Source of the DNA: JBKECY01 sp047975025
Lineage (GTDB): Bacteria; Bacillota; Clostridia; Lachnospirales; Lachnospiraceae
Reading direction: 5' to 3'
Assembly (NCBI GenBank): GCA_047975025.1
Contig: JBKECY010000019.1
Span: 1-25,885 of the forward strand
DNA: 25,885 nucleotides
Of this stretch, positions 8,700-16,302 are shown in pieces; within the stretch, counting starts at the first letter, position 1, and the number at the start of each line of letters is the position of its first letter. Position numbers and translations under genes: made by a program. The notes under the pieces are model-generated. The model was not told where the DNA came from. It made no database searches and worked only from the letters and a program-made list of their open reading frames with translations.

Positions 8700-10274
8700 A
8701 TGTACAGTGTTATGATTGTCGATGATGAAAGACCTGCACGCGAACTTCTGAAATCCAGCTTTCCCTGGGAAGCGCATGGCTACAAAATTGTAGTGGAAGC
8801 TTCTAATGGAGCACAGGCCTATGATGCCTATAAGCTGCATCGGCCTGATTTAATCATTACGGATATTATCATGCCTGTTTTAAATGGTATAGAACTCATC
8901 CATAAGATTAAGCTGGAAAACCCGCAGCAGCAATTCGTACTGCTTAGCTGCCATGAGAGTTTTGACTATGCCCGGCAGGCAATGCGGCTCGGTGTACAGG
9001 ACTATCTTATCAAGGATTCTTTACAAGAGAGCGAGCTGCGGATGGTTCTCTCAAGTGTAATGCAGCGTACAGGATTTTCCATGTCATCCCCTTTTTCTGC
9101 TCGTCCGGCAACCTATGCTGCCGAACGAACTGATGCTTTATCCGCCATCGTACATGGAAAGCCTGTACCTTCCAATGCACTCGAGAGTTTGTTTACGGGC
9201 AAAAAAGCTGCTGCATTTCTTGCCGTTATAGAAATCTCTGATTATAAGTATCAGATTCCCTACCATGATACAAAACTCTGCGAGCAGATGCACCTGTCTT
9301 CCGGAACTGCATCCTATGTCATCCCCTGCCATGACAATGGGGAACGCTTTGCTCTCTTGGTCGTGTTCGAGTCCACACACAGCCTGTTGGAAAGTATGAA
9401 TATGCGCCACAGCATCCTGCAGGAAATCCGCAGTACCATAGAGCTACATGTCAAATCCACCATAACGTTCGGAATCAGTACCACTTTTTACGAAACACCA
9501 TCTGTCTTCTCCAAATACCAGGAAGCGGTACGGGCACTCGATTTTTCTGTGTTCCTGGGCAAGGGTAAATTTCTATACTACGAGGCACTTAAGAACAATC
9601 ACAACGGTCAGGAAATTGAGCGGATCAATCAGCGTTTTTCCCAGATGAAGGCTGCTTTTCAAGAAGGCGATTATCCTTATTTTACGAAACAGCTGGATCT
9701 GGCCTTTGGCAAAGAGCTCCCCGGCATGATGCAGTATAACTACCTGCAGCATATTTGTGCATTGCTCTTAAGCTTTCTTACCATGGCGTGCAGCGACCAT
9801 GGAATCGCTTATGAACGAGTCTTAGGGCAGACTGCAATTTCTTCTTTTAAAATCGGTTCTATGGAAAGTGTTGAGGAGATCCACCGATGGTTCAAAGAGA
9901 AATTCTTGCTCGTCATCGAAATTATTACGGGCGAAGCCTCTTACAGCCCACGTATTCAGAAAATCATTGATTATATGAAGCAGCACTATACACAGGATAT
10001 TTCTATGGAATCCATCAGCGAGGCTTTTAATTTGCACAAGGTATACGTCAGCCGTATCTTTAAAGAAGAAACAGGAAAAAGTCCTACCACCTACTTAAAT
10101 GAGCTTCGCATCCACAAAGCTCTGGAACTGCTGCGCAACAAAGAAAACTCGATTTCTGACGTTATCTATCAGTGCGGCTTTAATAATCCTCAGAATTTCT
10201 ACTACATATTTAAACAGATGACAGGCATGACTCCTAAATATTACCGTCGCAGCCACAAACAACCTTCCGCATGA
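8700..10274 (+). CDS. YesN-like response regulator with AraC-type DNA-binding domain
   Basis: A 524-residue regulator. The receiver domain covers about residues 1-120, with Asp8/Asp9, phospho-acceptor Asp55 (in LIITDIIMP), Ser83 and Lys105 in the expected places. A long middle region (about 130-410) has no motif I recognise but is typical of the YesN class. The C-terminal AraC domain (about 415-518) has two helix-turn-helix units, including MESISEAFNLHKVYVSRIF and ISDVIYQCGFNNPQNFYYIF. It is translated just after the kinase (18-base gap, AAAGGAG) and is almost surely its partner. The likely target is the promoter before the sugar ATPase gene. No terminator is evident directly after it. Confidence 0.95.
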   Translation: MYSVMIVDDERPARELLKSSFPWEAHGYKIVVEASNGAQAYDAYKLHRPDLIITDIIMPVLNGIELIHKIKLENPQQQFVLLSCHESFDYARQAMRLGVQDYLIKDSLQESELRMVLSSVMQRTGFSMSSPFSARPATYAAERTDALSAIVHGKPVPSNALESLFTGKKAAAFLAVIEISDYKYQIPYHDTKLCEQMHLSSGTASYVIPCHDNGERFALLVVFESTHSLLESMNMRHSILQEIRSTIELHVKSTITFGISTTFYETPSVFSKYQEAVRALDFSVFLGKGKFLYYEALKNNHNGQEIERINQRFSQMKAAFQEGDYPYFTKQLDLAFGKELPGMMQYNYLQHICALLLSFLTMACSDHGIAYERVLGQTAISSFKIGSMESVEEIHRWFKEKFLLVIEIITGEASYSPRIQKIIDYMKQHYTQDISMESISEAFNLHKVYVSRIFKEETGKSPTTYLNELRIHKALELLRNKENSISDVIYQCGFNNPQNFYYIFKQMTGMTPKYYRRSHKQPSA

Positions 10275-10292
10275 TTTCTTGTAAGGTTTTTC

Positions 10293-10320
10293 TTTACTAA
10301 TAACTTAAATATGCTACAAT
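10293..10320 (+). promoter_or_regulatory. Promoter of the 55-residue Cys-rich ORF
   Basis: TTTACT and TACAAT are separated by 16 bases, and the -10 box ends 33 bases before the ATG. It lies in the short A/T-rich gap after the regulator gene and suggests that the small gene has its own transcript. Confidence 0.55.
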
Positions 10321-10353
10321 AAAGAAAACCAGCACCGCTTAAAAGGAGTCTTC

Positions 10354-10521
10354 ATGGAATACACTCAGAAACACGATACTACCTGTCCCATCGACAGAAC
10401 CAAAGTACTGCACACAGTAACTTTTCAAAAAAGTACCTGTTCCCGTTTTGAGGACAGTGTCGCACATTTTTTATGCAGCCGCAATTCTTCCTGCAAAAAG
10501 TGCACGGATATGTACCGCTAA
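10354..10521 (+). CDS. Small Cys-rich protein, 55 residues, unknown
   Basis: A short ORF opening MEYTQKHDTT and ending KKCTDMYR. It is supported by AAAAGGAG eight bases before the ATG and a reasonable promoter at 10293-10320. It has five cysteines (positions 11, 29, 41, 47 and 50), with the last three in a C-x5-C-x2-C pattern that could bind a metal or form disulfides. There is no signal peptide or membrane segment, and the sequence is polar and basic. I do not recognise a family. It stands alone between the two-component regulator and the HD gene. Conservation in relatives would be the test of whether it is a true gene. Confidence 0.6.
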   Translation: MEYTQKHDTTCPIDRTKVLHTVTFQKSTCSRFEDSVAHFLCSRNSSCKKCTDMYR

Positions 10522-10668
10522 TTTATGCATATTTATAACAGAAGAAAGCTTCATGTACTTTTAAGAATGCATTTATCTTTTCTTTATTTTTTTGTCACAG
10601 TTTGCTCATATTCTATTTGTATAATCATTTTGTAAGACAAGTTATTTATAAATGATGTACCCTCCAAC

Positions 10669-10694
10669 TGCCTCACATAGTGATATGTGAGGCA
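10669..10694 (+). repeat. Perfect 11-bp hairpin upstream of the terminator
   Basis: TGCCTCACATA pairs perfectly with TATGTGAGGCA around the 4-base loop GTGA. It abuts the terminator stem at 10695 with no gap, giving two hairpins in tandem. No T run follows, so it is not a terminator itself. Confidence 0.85.
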
Positions 10695-10740
10695 AACTAA
10701 AGCCTTCCGACACTGCTTTGTCAGAAGGCTTTAGTTTTAC
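10695..10740 (+). terminator. Intrinsic terminator hairpin
   Basis: AACTAAAGCCTTC (10695-10707) pairs perfectly with GAAGGCTTTAGTT (10724-10736). An inner GACA/TGTC extends the stem after one mismatch, with a 6-base loop. The T tract is modest (TTTTACTTT). It ends transcripts from the Cys-rich ORF or the candidate small RNA. Because it stands 39 bases before the HD start codon it could also act as an attenuator. Confidence 0.75.
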
Positions 10741-10778
10741 TTTACGTGTCTATAACCACAGACAGAAAGGATTCTTAT

Positions 10779-11315
10779 ATGAATCAGGTAAGACGAAGGC
10801 TGCAATGAGGTAATTTCACAGAAAAGGAACAGGAATACCTCTCCTGCATCAGCGATCTGCTCTCTAACGAACATGTTCTCACCATGGATACATTTGTGCA
10901 GCATGGAGATATCAGCTGTCTGGAACACTGCCTTTATGTATCATATACCAGCTATGTACTCTGCGAAAAGCTTGGCCTTGATAAAAAGTCTGCGGCCCGC
11001 GCTGCACTGCTGCATGATTTCTTCTTATATGACTGGCACAAGAAAGATGGACGCAGAGGGTGGCATGGTTTTACGCACCCCCGAAAAGCACTGGAGAATG
11101 CGGCACAGCACTTTTCGCTATCTCCCATGGAGCAAAACATCATCCTGCGTCATATGTGGCCCCTGACCCCACTCCCGCCGCGCTACAAAGAGTCTTTCAT
11201 TGTAACGATGGCTGATAAATACTGTGCTCTCTCGGAAGTCAGCCATTTATATCACAAAAAGCGGCAGAGGCGTCTGCAGATGCTCTATACCGCTTTGTTT
11301 CTGGGATTTAGCTGA
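10779..11315 (+). pseudogene. HD-domain protein gene with in-frame TGA at codon 10
   Basis: The ATG at 10779 has GAAAGGA upstream and opens MNQVRRRLQ, then a TGA at 10806-10808. The same frame continues without a break for 168 codons, reading GNFTEKEQEYLSCISDLLSN and on into an HD phosphohydrolase-like domain. The HD metal motif is LLHDFFLYDW, preceded by QHGDISCLEHCLYVSYTSY and followed by HGFTHPRKALENA and LRHMWPL. The next ATG is at 10884, after VLT, with no Shine-Dalgarno sequence. The 25 codons between contain no ATG, GTG or TTG start and encode plausible family sequence. This indicates a nonsense change (TGG to TGA is one base), a sequencing error, or readthrough. The intact protein would be about 178 residues; its substrate is unknown. 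Confidence 0.75.
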
Positions 11316-11325
11316 AGTTTTATTT

Positions 11326-12048
11326 TCATAACAGAAATACCGAGTCCACAAGACGTTTTGTATATTCGTTTTGTGGATTTTCTATGATTGTCTGCGGAGT
11401 CCCCTCTTCCAGAATCTCGCCCTGGCGCATCACTAGTACGCGGTCACAGAACTTTTGCACCAGTGCCAGATCATGACTGATAAACAAAAAAGACAACTGT
11501 GTAGTACGTTTCAAGGAAGCCAGCAGTTCAATGACTGCCGCCTGCACCGTTACATCCAGAGAGCTTGTCGCCTCATCACAGATCAGCAACTTAGGCATCA
11601 CCATGACAGCCCTTGCAATGGCTGCGCGCTGGCACTCTCCCCCACTTACCTGATGCGGGTAGCGTTCTGTATATGCAGGTGCAAGCCCACAGGCATTAAA
11701 TAATTCTAACATTCTCTCCTTTGCCTTGTTCCGCGGTACGTGTTGATTCAAAAGAGGCTCCATAACGCTCTCCCCTAATTTTCTGCGCGGATTAAAACTG
11801 GCAATCGGATTTTGAAATACCATCTGTATGTGTTCCTGTGCCCCATTCCATTGCATACATCCGCTATCCGGCGGCAGCAGCTGTGCGATTATTTTCCCAA
11901 TTGTACTTTTGCCACAGCCGCTCTCCCCCACGAGTCCGAGTGCTTCTCCCTGCCACAAGGCAAAACTAACATCCTTGACCGCTTCGATCCGATTACCTTT
12001 TTGTATAAAACTTTTCTTGATATTTTCTAACTGCAACATCGCCTGCAT
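11326..12048 (-). CDS. Nickel/peptide-class ABC importer, second ATPase (NikE/DppF type)
   Basis: A 240-residue ABC ATPase. Walker A is GESGCGKST at about residue 41, the Q-loop reads QMVFQNPIASFNPRR, the signature is VSGGECQRAAIARA, Walker B is LLICDEATSSLDV and the H-loop is FISHDLALV. The QNPxxSxNPR stretch is diagnostic of the peptide/nickel transporter group. It is short beside OppF/DppF proteins (about 310-330) and lacks their C-terminal extension, which is closer to the metal-type NikE/CntF proteins. It is the last gene of the minus-strand importer operon, 30 bases after the first ATPase, and converges on the HD gene with only 10 bases between. The start at 12048 has GAGG seven bases upstream. 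Confidence 0.9.
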   Translation of the reverse strand: MQAMLQLENIKKSFIQKGNRIEAVKDVSFALWQGEALGLVGESGCGKSTIGKIIAQLLPPDSGCMQWNGAQEHIQMVFQNPIASFNPRRKLGESVMEPLLNQHVPRNKAKERMLELFNACGLAPAYTERYPHQVSGGECQRAAIARAVMVMPKLLICDEATSSLDVTVQAAVIELLASLKRTTQLSFLFISHDLALVQKFCDRVLVMRQGEILEEGTPQTIIENPQNEYTKRLVDSVFLL

Positions 12049-12078
12049 TTACTATCCTCTTCTCCTATCGATACCATA

Positions 12079-12864
12079 TTACGAACCCGGCTGTCTGGTG
12101 AGTCTGGGCAGTGCAGCCAGAAGCTGCTTTGTATAAGCTTCCTTGGGCTGATACAGTATATTGCGGCTTGTATCAAGCTCGATCAGACTGCCTTTTTGCA
12201 TGACTCCAATCGTATCTGCCATTCTCCCCAGAAGCCCCATATTATGCGATACGATGACAATGGAAGTTCCAAAGAGGTCACGCATTTTAAGCAGCTCTTC
12301 GACCACCTGCGCCTGAACCAGTACATCCAGAGCGGAGGTGGGTTCATCTACAAGCAGGAGCTTCGGCTTCATCACCATAGCCATCATAAGCCCCACACGC
12401 TGGTTCATGCCTCCGGAAAGCTCGAACGGATAACTTTTGAGAATTCGATTGGGTTCCTGTATATGCATTGCTTCCAAAAGTGCAGTGCCTCTGTCATATG
12501 CTTCTTGTTTTGACACCTTCTCATGCTGCCGCACCCCTTCATAGAGCTGGGCGCCAATTGTCCTGACCGGGCAAAACGAATCTTCTGCATATTGAAATAC
12601 CATCCCAATCTCAGAACCTCTGATCTGCCGCATTGCTTCACGACTCAGCTGCAGAAGCTTGCGGTCCCCAAAACGGATTGAACCATGTGTGACCTGACCA
12701 TTCTCAAGAATTCCCAGGATGGCTTTTAGCAGCGTACTTTTCCCACTGCCTGACTCCCCGGCAATTCCCAGAACTTCGCCATCCTGCAGCTTTAAACTGA
12801 GGTCTTGTACTGCACAGGTGCTGCCATATTTTATTTCAAGATTTTGTATTGTCAGAAGTGCCAT
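12079..12864 (-). CDS. Nickel/peptide-class ABC importer, first ATPase (NikD/DppD type)
   Basis: A 261-residue ABC ATPase with Walker A GESGSGKST, signature LSGGMNQRVGLMMA, Walker B LLLVDEPTSALDV and H-loop IVSHNMGLL. The Q-loop reads GMVFQYAEDSFCPVRTIG, which differs from the usual DPMTSLNP of dipeptide systems and is more like metal-type NikD/CntD proteins. It pairs with the 240-residue ATPase to form the heterodimer that powers uptake. The Shine-Dalgarno before this ATG is poor (GGAG almost touches the start, AAGG lies 11 bases away), so it may be translated at a lower level than its neighbours. It follows the binding-protein gene by 45 bases. Confidence 0.9.
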   Translation of the reverse strand: MALLTIQNLEIKYGSTCAVQDLSLKLQDGEVLGIAGESGSGKSTLLKAILGILENGQVTHGSIRFGDRKLLQLSREAMRQIRGSEIGMVFQYAEDSFCPVRTIGAQLYEGVRQHEKVSKQEAYDRGTALLEAMHIQEPNRILKSYPFELSGGMNQRVGLMMAMVMKPKLLLVDEPTSALDVLVQAQVVEELLKMRDLFGTSIVIVSHNMGLLGRMADTIGVMQKGSLIELDTSRNILYQPKEAYTKQLLAALPRLTRQPGS

Positions 12865-12909
12865 GCTCCTACCATCCTTGCCTTACGGCCTGCTTCTTCA
12901 GAATTTGTC

Positions 12910-14484
12910 TTAACTTGCTATGTCGAGATCTGCTGTGATTTCATAATAGTCCGAAGGGTGTGCTTCAAAACCTGTGACTTTCTGCTTCATGACAAAAGAC
13001 ATTTTCAGATGAGATGCGAAGATAAAGGCATTGTCGTCCAAAATGGTCTGTGTCATCTCTACCGCAATATCCGAGCGTTTTTGCGTATCAAATTCATTTC
13101 TAAGCTGTACCGCCAGTGTTTCTAACGTTTCATTATAATAGCTTCCACGATTTTTAGAAGATTCAGACAGACAATGTGTAGTAAAGAAATACTCCGGGTC
13201 ACCGGTCGGTGCGGTTACAAAAGCACCTGCAAACACATCAAAATCTCCCGCATCTACAAAATCCTGGTAATTGGATGTGTTGTTGATTTCAACCTTGATA
13301 CCGATCTTTTTAAGTGTGTCCTGTACAGACTCTGCCAGAAGCGGCAGTTCCTGACGGCTGGGATAGGTAAGCCACCGAAGTGTCAATGTCTCCTGGTCCT
13401 TATCTACATAACCATCTCCATCGGTATCCTCCCACCCGGCCTGCGCCAAAAGCTTCTGTGCTTCTTGCGGATCATAGGCTGCTGCTGTGACTGTTTCATC
13501 CCCAAATGTAAAGCTCTCCGGAAAAGGTCCTGTTGCCGGAACACCGTTTCCCTGCAGCAGTACCGAAGTAAAGCTCTCCTTGTCAATCCCCATCGCGATG
13601 GCTTCGCGGACATTCGCATCCTGCAGCGCCTCTGTCTTGAAATTGAGCTGGGCAAAAAAGGAACGGGAGGTTTCGGCGGAACTGATGGTATAGGCCTCAT
13701 TATCCTGGAACAGGCTCAGACTCGCATAAGGCAGTCCCTGTGCCGCATCAATTTCTCCGCTTTGCAATGCCATCGTAAGCGTATCACCATCCTGAATGCT
13801 TTTTACGATCACCTGATCAATCTTTACTTCCCCTCCCCAGTAATTTTCATTTTTTACCAACGTTATTTCCTGGTCGCTAATACTTTGGGCTATGAAGGGG
13901 CCTGTCCCGGCTACATTCCCCTCTACCTCATTCTCCGCCTGCATATCTATGATTGCTCCGTATGGGTCGCTTAGGTAGTTGATGGTCGAAGTGGCTTTTT
14001 GCGTAGTAGTAATCGTAACCGTCTGACCATCGGCTGCTATTTCGCTGATTTTAAGATCCTCCGGAGCTCTGTCATGCACTTGTATAAGATCTTCCAGACA
14101 TTCTTTTACGGCTTCGCCGTCCATCTTGCGTCCGTTGGAAAAGTATACATCATCACGCAGTGTGATTTTAATTGTATACTCATCGATTTGCTCATAAGAC
14201 TCTGCCAGCCAGGGCTGTACCTGCATAGAACTGTCAAATTTGAAGAGTGTCTCTCCCACACCATAGCGCACAGCAGACCATCCGGAGTAGTTCTCATGCG
14301 GATTGACACCAACATTTCCCATGTCCGTTCCATAAGCAGTCGTTCCGTAGGTAAATACCTTTGCGGCGGTTTCCTGTGTCGTTTCTTCTTCTGTGGCTAC
14401 TGCAGACGACTTGCCGCAGCCCTGCAGCAGCAACGCTGTGCCCAAAAGCAGCACCATACAAAATCCAATCATTCTTTTTTTCAT
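12910..14484 (-). CDS. Solute-binding lipoprotein, family 5 (NikA/CntA/DppA class)
   Basis: A 524-residue binding lipoprotein: MKKRM start, hydrophobic core, lipobox LLQGC with Cys23, then a Thr/Glu-rich linker. Family 5 features follow in order: GVGETLFKFDSSMQVQPWLA, ITLRDDVYFSNGRKMDGEAV, TGPFIAQSI, NENYWGG, NVREAIAMGIDKE and YDPQEAQKLLAQAGW. The clustered NPHENYSGW and FSNGRKMDGEAVKECLEDL wording recalls nickel/metallophore-type members rather than dipeptide ones, but this is judged from memory. I chose the ATG at 14484 because GGAGAG precedes it; an in-frame GTG 15 bases earlier overlaps that site. It lies between the permease and ATPase genes. The ligand is inferred to be a metal chelate or small peptide. 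Confidence 0.9.
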   Translation of the reverse strand: MKKRMIGFCMVLLLGTALLLQGCGKSSAVATEEETTQETAAKVFTYGTTAYGTDMGNVGVNPHENYSGWSAVRYGVGETLFKFDSSMQVQPWLAESYEQIDEYTIKITLRDDVYFSNGRKMDGEAVKECLEDLIQVHDRAPEDLKISEIAADGQTVTITTTQKATSTINYLSDPYGAIIDMQAENEVEGNVAGTGPFIAQSISDQEITLVKNENYWGGEVKIDQVIVKSIQDGDTLTMALQSGEIDAAQGLPYASLSLFQDNEAYTISSAETSRSFFAQLNFKTEALQDANVREAIAMGIDKESFTSVLLQGNGVPATGPFPESFTFGDETVTAAAYDPQEAQKLLAQAGWEDTDGDGYVDKDQETLTLRWLTYPSRQELPLLAESVQDTLKKIGIKVEINNTSNYQDFVDAGDFDVFAGAFVTAPTGDPEYFFTTHCLSESSKNRGSYYNETLETLAVQLRNEFDTQKRSDIAVEMTQTILDDNAFIFASHLKMSFVMKQKVTGFEAHPSDYYEITADLDIAS

Positions 14485-14495
14485 TTTTCTCTCCT

Positions 14496-15353
14496 TCACT
14501 TTGGCTGATGTAACACTTCTTCTCCCAGTTCTGCACTCTCAGCCTGTCCCGGCTCCAGTACATCGCGGATACTGTCCCCCAGCAGATTAAAAATCGCTAC
14601 GGTACAAAAGATGGCTGCTCCCGGGGCTAAAATGACCCAGGGCGCTGTCTGCAGCATACTGCGTCCGGTACTCATCATAGACCCCCACTCTGCCATGGGC
14701 GGTGCCGCTCCTAAGCCCAGATACGACAGGCCTGCCAACTCCATCATCATGGTTCCTATATCCAGCATGGCGGTAATCAATACCATATCCATACTATTAG
14801 GCAGTATATGTCTGAGAATAATCTTGCCTGTGCCTGTATGACTGAGTCGCGCGGCAGCAACATAGGGCATCTCTTTTACAAGTAATACCTGGCCTCTTGC
14901 AATCCTTGCATATTTGGGCCAGGAAATCACAGCCAGAGAAAGTACCGCATTTTGCATGCCTCCGCCTAAGATTCCTGCTATTGCAATAGCGAAGACCAAT
15001 CCCGGAAATGCCAGAAACACATCGGAAATCCGCATGACTATCGCATCTACCTTTCCCCCCTTGTAACCGCATAAAATACCAACGGCTGTGCCGAATACGG
15101 CTATGACCGCCACCAAAAGCAGTGTCATCGAAAGAGAGGCTCTGGCTCCCATAAGCACGCGGGAGAACATATCCCGTCCATACTGATCCGTCCCCATCCA
15201 ATGCTGTATTGACGGACTCTGCAAGGACTGGCTTAAATCCTGTTCGTATGGGTCATACGGCACCAGCCACTTTGCCAATATGGCAGCAAGGAGCAGCACG
15301 ATGGCCAGCCCCAGAAAAACTCTTACCTTCCAACGATTTGTACGAGCGGTCAT
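14496..15353 (-). CDS. Nickel/peptide-class ABC importer, permease 2 (NikC/DppC type)
   Basis: A 285-residue inner-membrane permease with an N-terminal transmembrane helix (about residues 12-32), then the DPYEQDLSQSLQ.PS..HWMGTDQYGRDMFSRV periplasmic segment that marks DppC/NikC proteins, and about five further helices. The EAA-type coupling loop (AAARLSHTGTGKIILRHILP) contacts an ATPase. The start overlaps the stop of permease 1 by 4 bases (ATGA) and GGAGG lies eight bases upstream. An extension 30 residues upstream is open but overlaps permease 1 and has no family sequence. It ends 11 bases before the binding-protein start. Confidence 0.93.
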   Translation of the reverse strand: MTARTNRWKVRVFLGLAIVLLLAAILAKWLVPYDPYEQDLSQSLQSPSIQHWMGTDQYGRDMFSRVLMGARASLSMTLLLVAVIAVFGTAVGILCGYKGGKVDAIVMRISDVFLAFPGLVFAIAIAGILGGGMQNAVLSLAVISWPKYARIARGQVLLVKEMPYVAAARLSHTGTGKIILRHILPNSMDMVLITAMLDIGTMMMELAGLSYLGLGAAPPMAEWGSMMSTGRSMLQTAPWVILAPGAAIFCTVAIFNLLGDSIRDVLEPGQAESAELGEEVLHQPK

Positions 15354-16288
15354 TTGGCACCTCCCATACGGACACGTGGGTCCAGATAGTGATAGAGGAT
15401 ATCTGTGATAAGATTGATTACAACGTAGATGAGTGCCATCCACACAACATATGCCAGTATCATTGGGTAATCACGCATGGTAATGGAATCTACGGCAAGC
15501 TTACCTACACCGTCCCACATAAAAATCGACTCCACAATCGCAGTGCCTCCCAGTAATGACCCAATGGAAAGTGAAAGCAGTGTCACGATTTTCAGCATAA
15601 CAGATTTAAGAATCGAGGCCGCCAGAATTGTCTTCTCGCGTACGCCTCTGGCACTTGCGCCGGTCACGTATCCTTTGGACAGCTCTTCGAGCACTGCTGT
15701 GCGTACCTGACGGGTGTATTTGGCACTCATGGCGATCGCAAGCGTCGCTGCCGGCAGTACAATATTTTTGCCGCCGCTTCCCCCCACTACCGAAAACCAG
15801 CCCAATTGCAGAGAGAAGAAATAAATTAAAAGCAGTGCCACGAAAAAGCCCGGCAGGGAATTTCCTATAAAGCTGAAGAAACGAATCATATAATCCGTAA
15901 ATTTATTTCTGCGTATCGCCGCCAGAATGCCAAGAGGTACAGACAGCAGAACTGTCATCCCGATTACCACTGCCGTAAGCCATATGGTATTCGGCAATTT
16001 AGACATAAACGTAGTGAGGACCTCATCCCCCGAAACAAATGAAGTCCCCATATCTCCCGTAAGCATACCAGTAAGCCAGTTCACATACTGTACAGCAAAG
16101 GGCTGGTCCAGCCCCAGCCTTTCTCTGGCTTTTTGTTCTGCCACCTTAGAAGCACTGCTTCCCGTATTCTCATATAGTGCATCCACTGCATCCTTTGATG
16201 ACATCTGTACAAGTGCAAAGGTCAGGAACGTGATTCCCAGAATAATTGGTATCAGCTGCAGGAGCCGTCCAAGAATATATTTTTTCAT
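15350..16288 (-). CDS. Nickel/peptide-class ABC importer, permease 1 (NikB/DppB type)
   Basis: A 312-residue permease opening MKKYILGRLLQLIPIILGIT, the standard DppB/NikB first helix. A periplasmic region (KARERLGLDQPFAVQYVNWL) and GDMGTSFVSG follow, typical of this family, then about five more helices. The EAA-like loop is SARGVREKTILAASILKSV, and GGTAIVESIFMWDGVGKLAVDSI is the conserved C-terminal motif. I start at 16288 with GGGAAG upstream; a GTG five codons earlier overlaps that site. It follows the methyltransferase by 14 bases, so the methyltransferase and importer are one transcript. Confidence 0.93.
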   Translation of the reverse strand: MKKYILGRLLQLIPIILGITFLTFALVQMSSKDAVDALYENTGSSASKVAEQKARERLGLDQPFAVQYVNWLTGMLTGDMGTSFVSGDEVLTTFMSKLPNTIWLTAVVIGMTVLLSVPLGILAAIRRNKFTDYMIRFFSFIGNSLPGFFVALLLIYFFSLQLGWFSVVGGSGGKNIVLPAATLAIAMSAKYTRQVRTAVLEELSKGYVTGASARGVREKTILAASILKSVMLKIVTLLSLSIGSLLGGTAIVESIFMWDGVGKLAVDSITMRDYPMILAYVVWMALIYVVINLITDILYHYLDPRVRMGGAK

Positions 16289-16302
16289 AGATTTGCTTCC
16301 CA

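Larger units (their letters stand above)
10632..10740 (+). ncRNA. Possible small RNA or structured leader (about 105 nt)
   Basis: A perfect TATAAT at 10620-10625 would start RNA near 10632, although no good -35 box is seen. The putative transcript has an unpaired CCCUCC (10660-10665), complementary to a Shine-Dalgarno sequence, followed by an 11-bp perfect hairpin and a 13-bp terminator hairpin. That architecture fits a base-pairing sRNA. Equally, it could be the attenuating leader of the HD gene that starts 39 bases downstream. No known family was recognised, so this is a hypothesis. Confidence 0.25.

Noticed and set aside
12910..16288. Plain dipeptide or oligopeptide importer
   Set aside because: Not excluded, but the short second ATPase, the altered Q-loop of the first, the two methyltransferases and the GC operator fit a metal or small-chelate role better.
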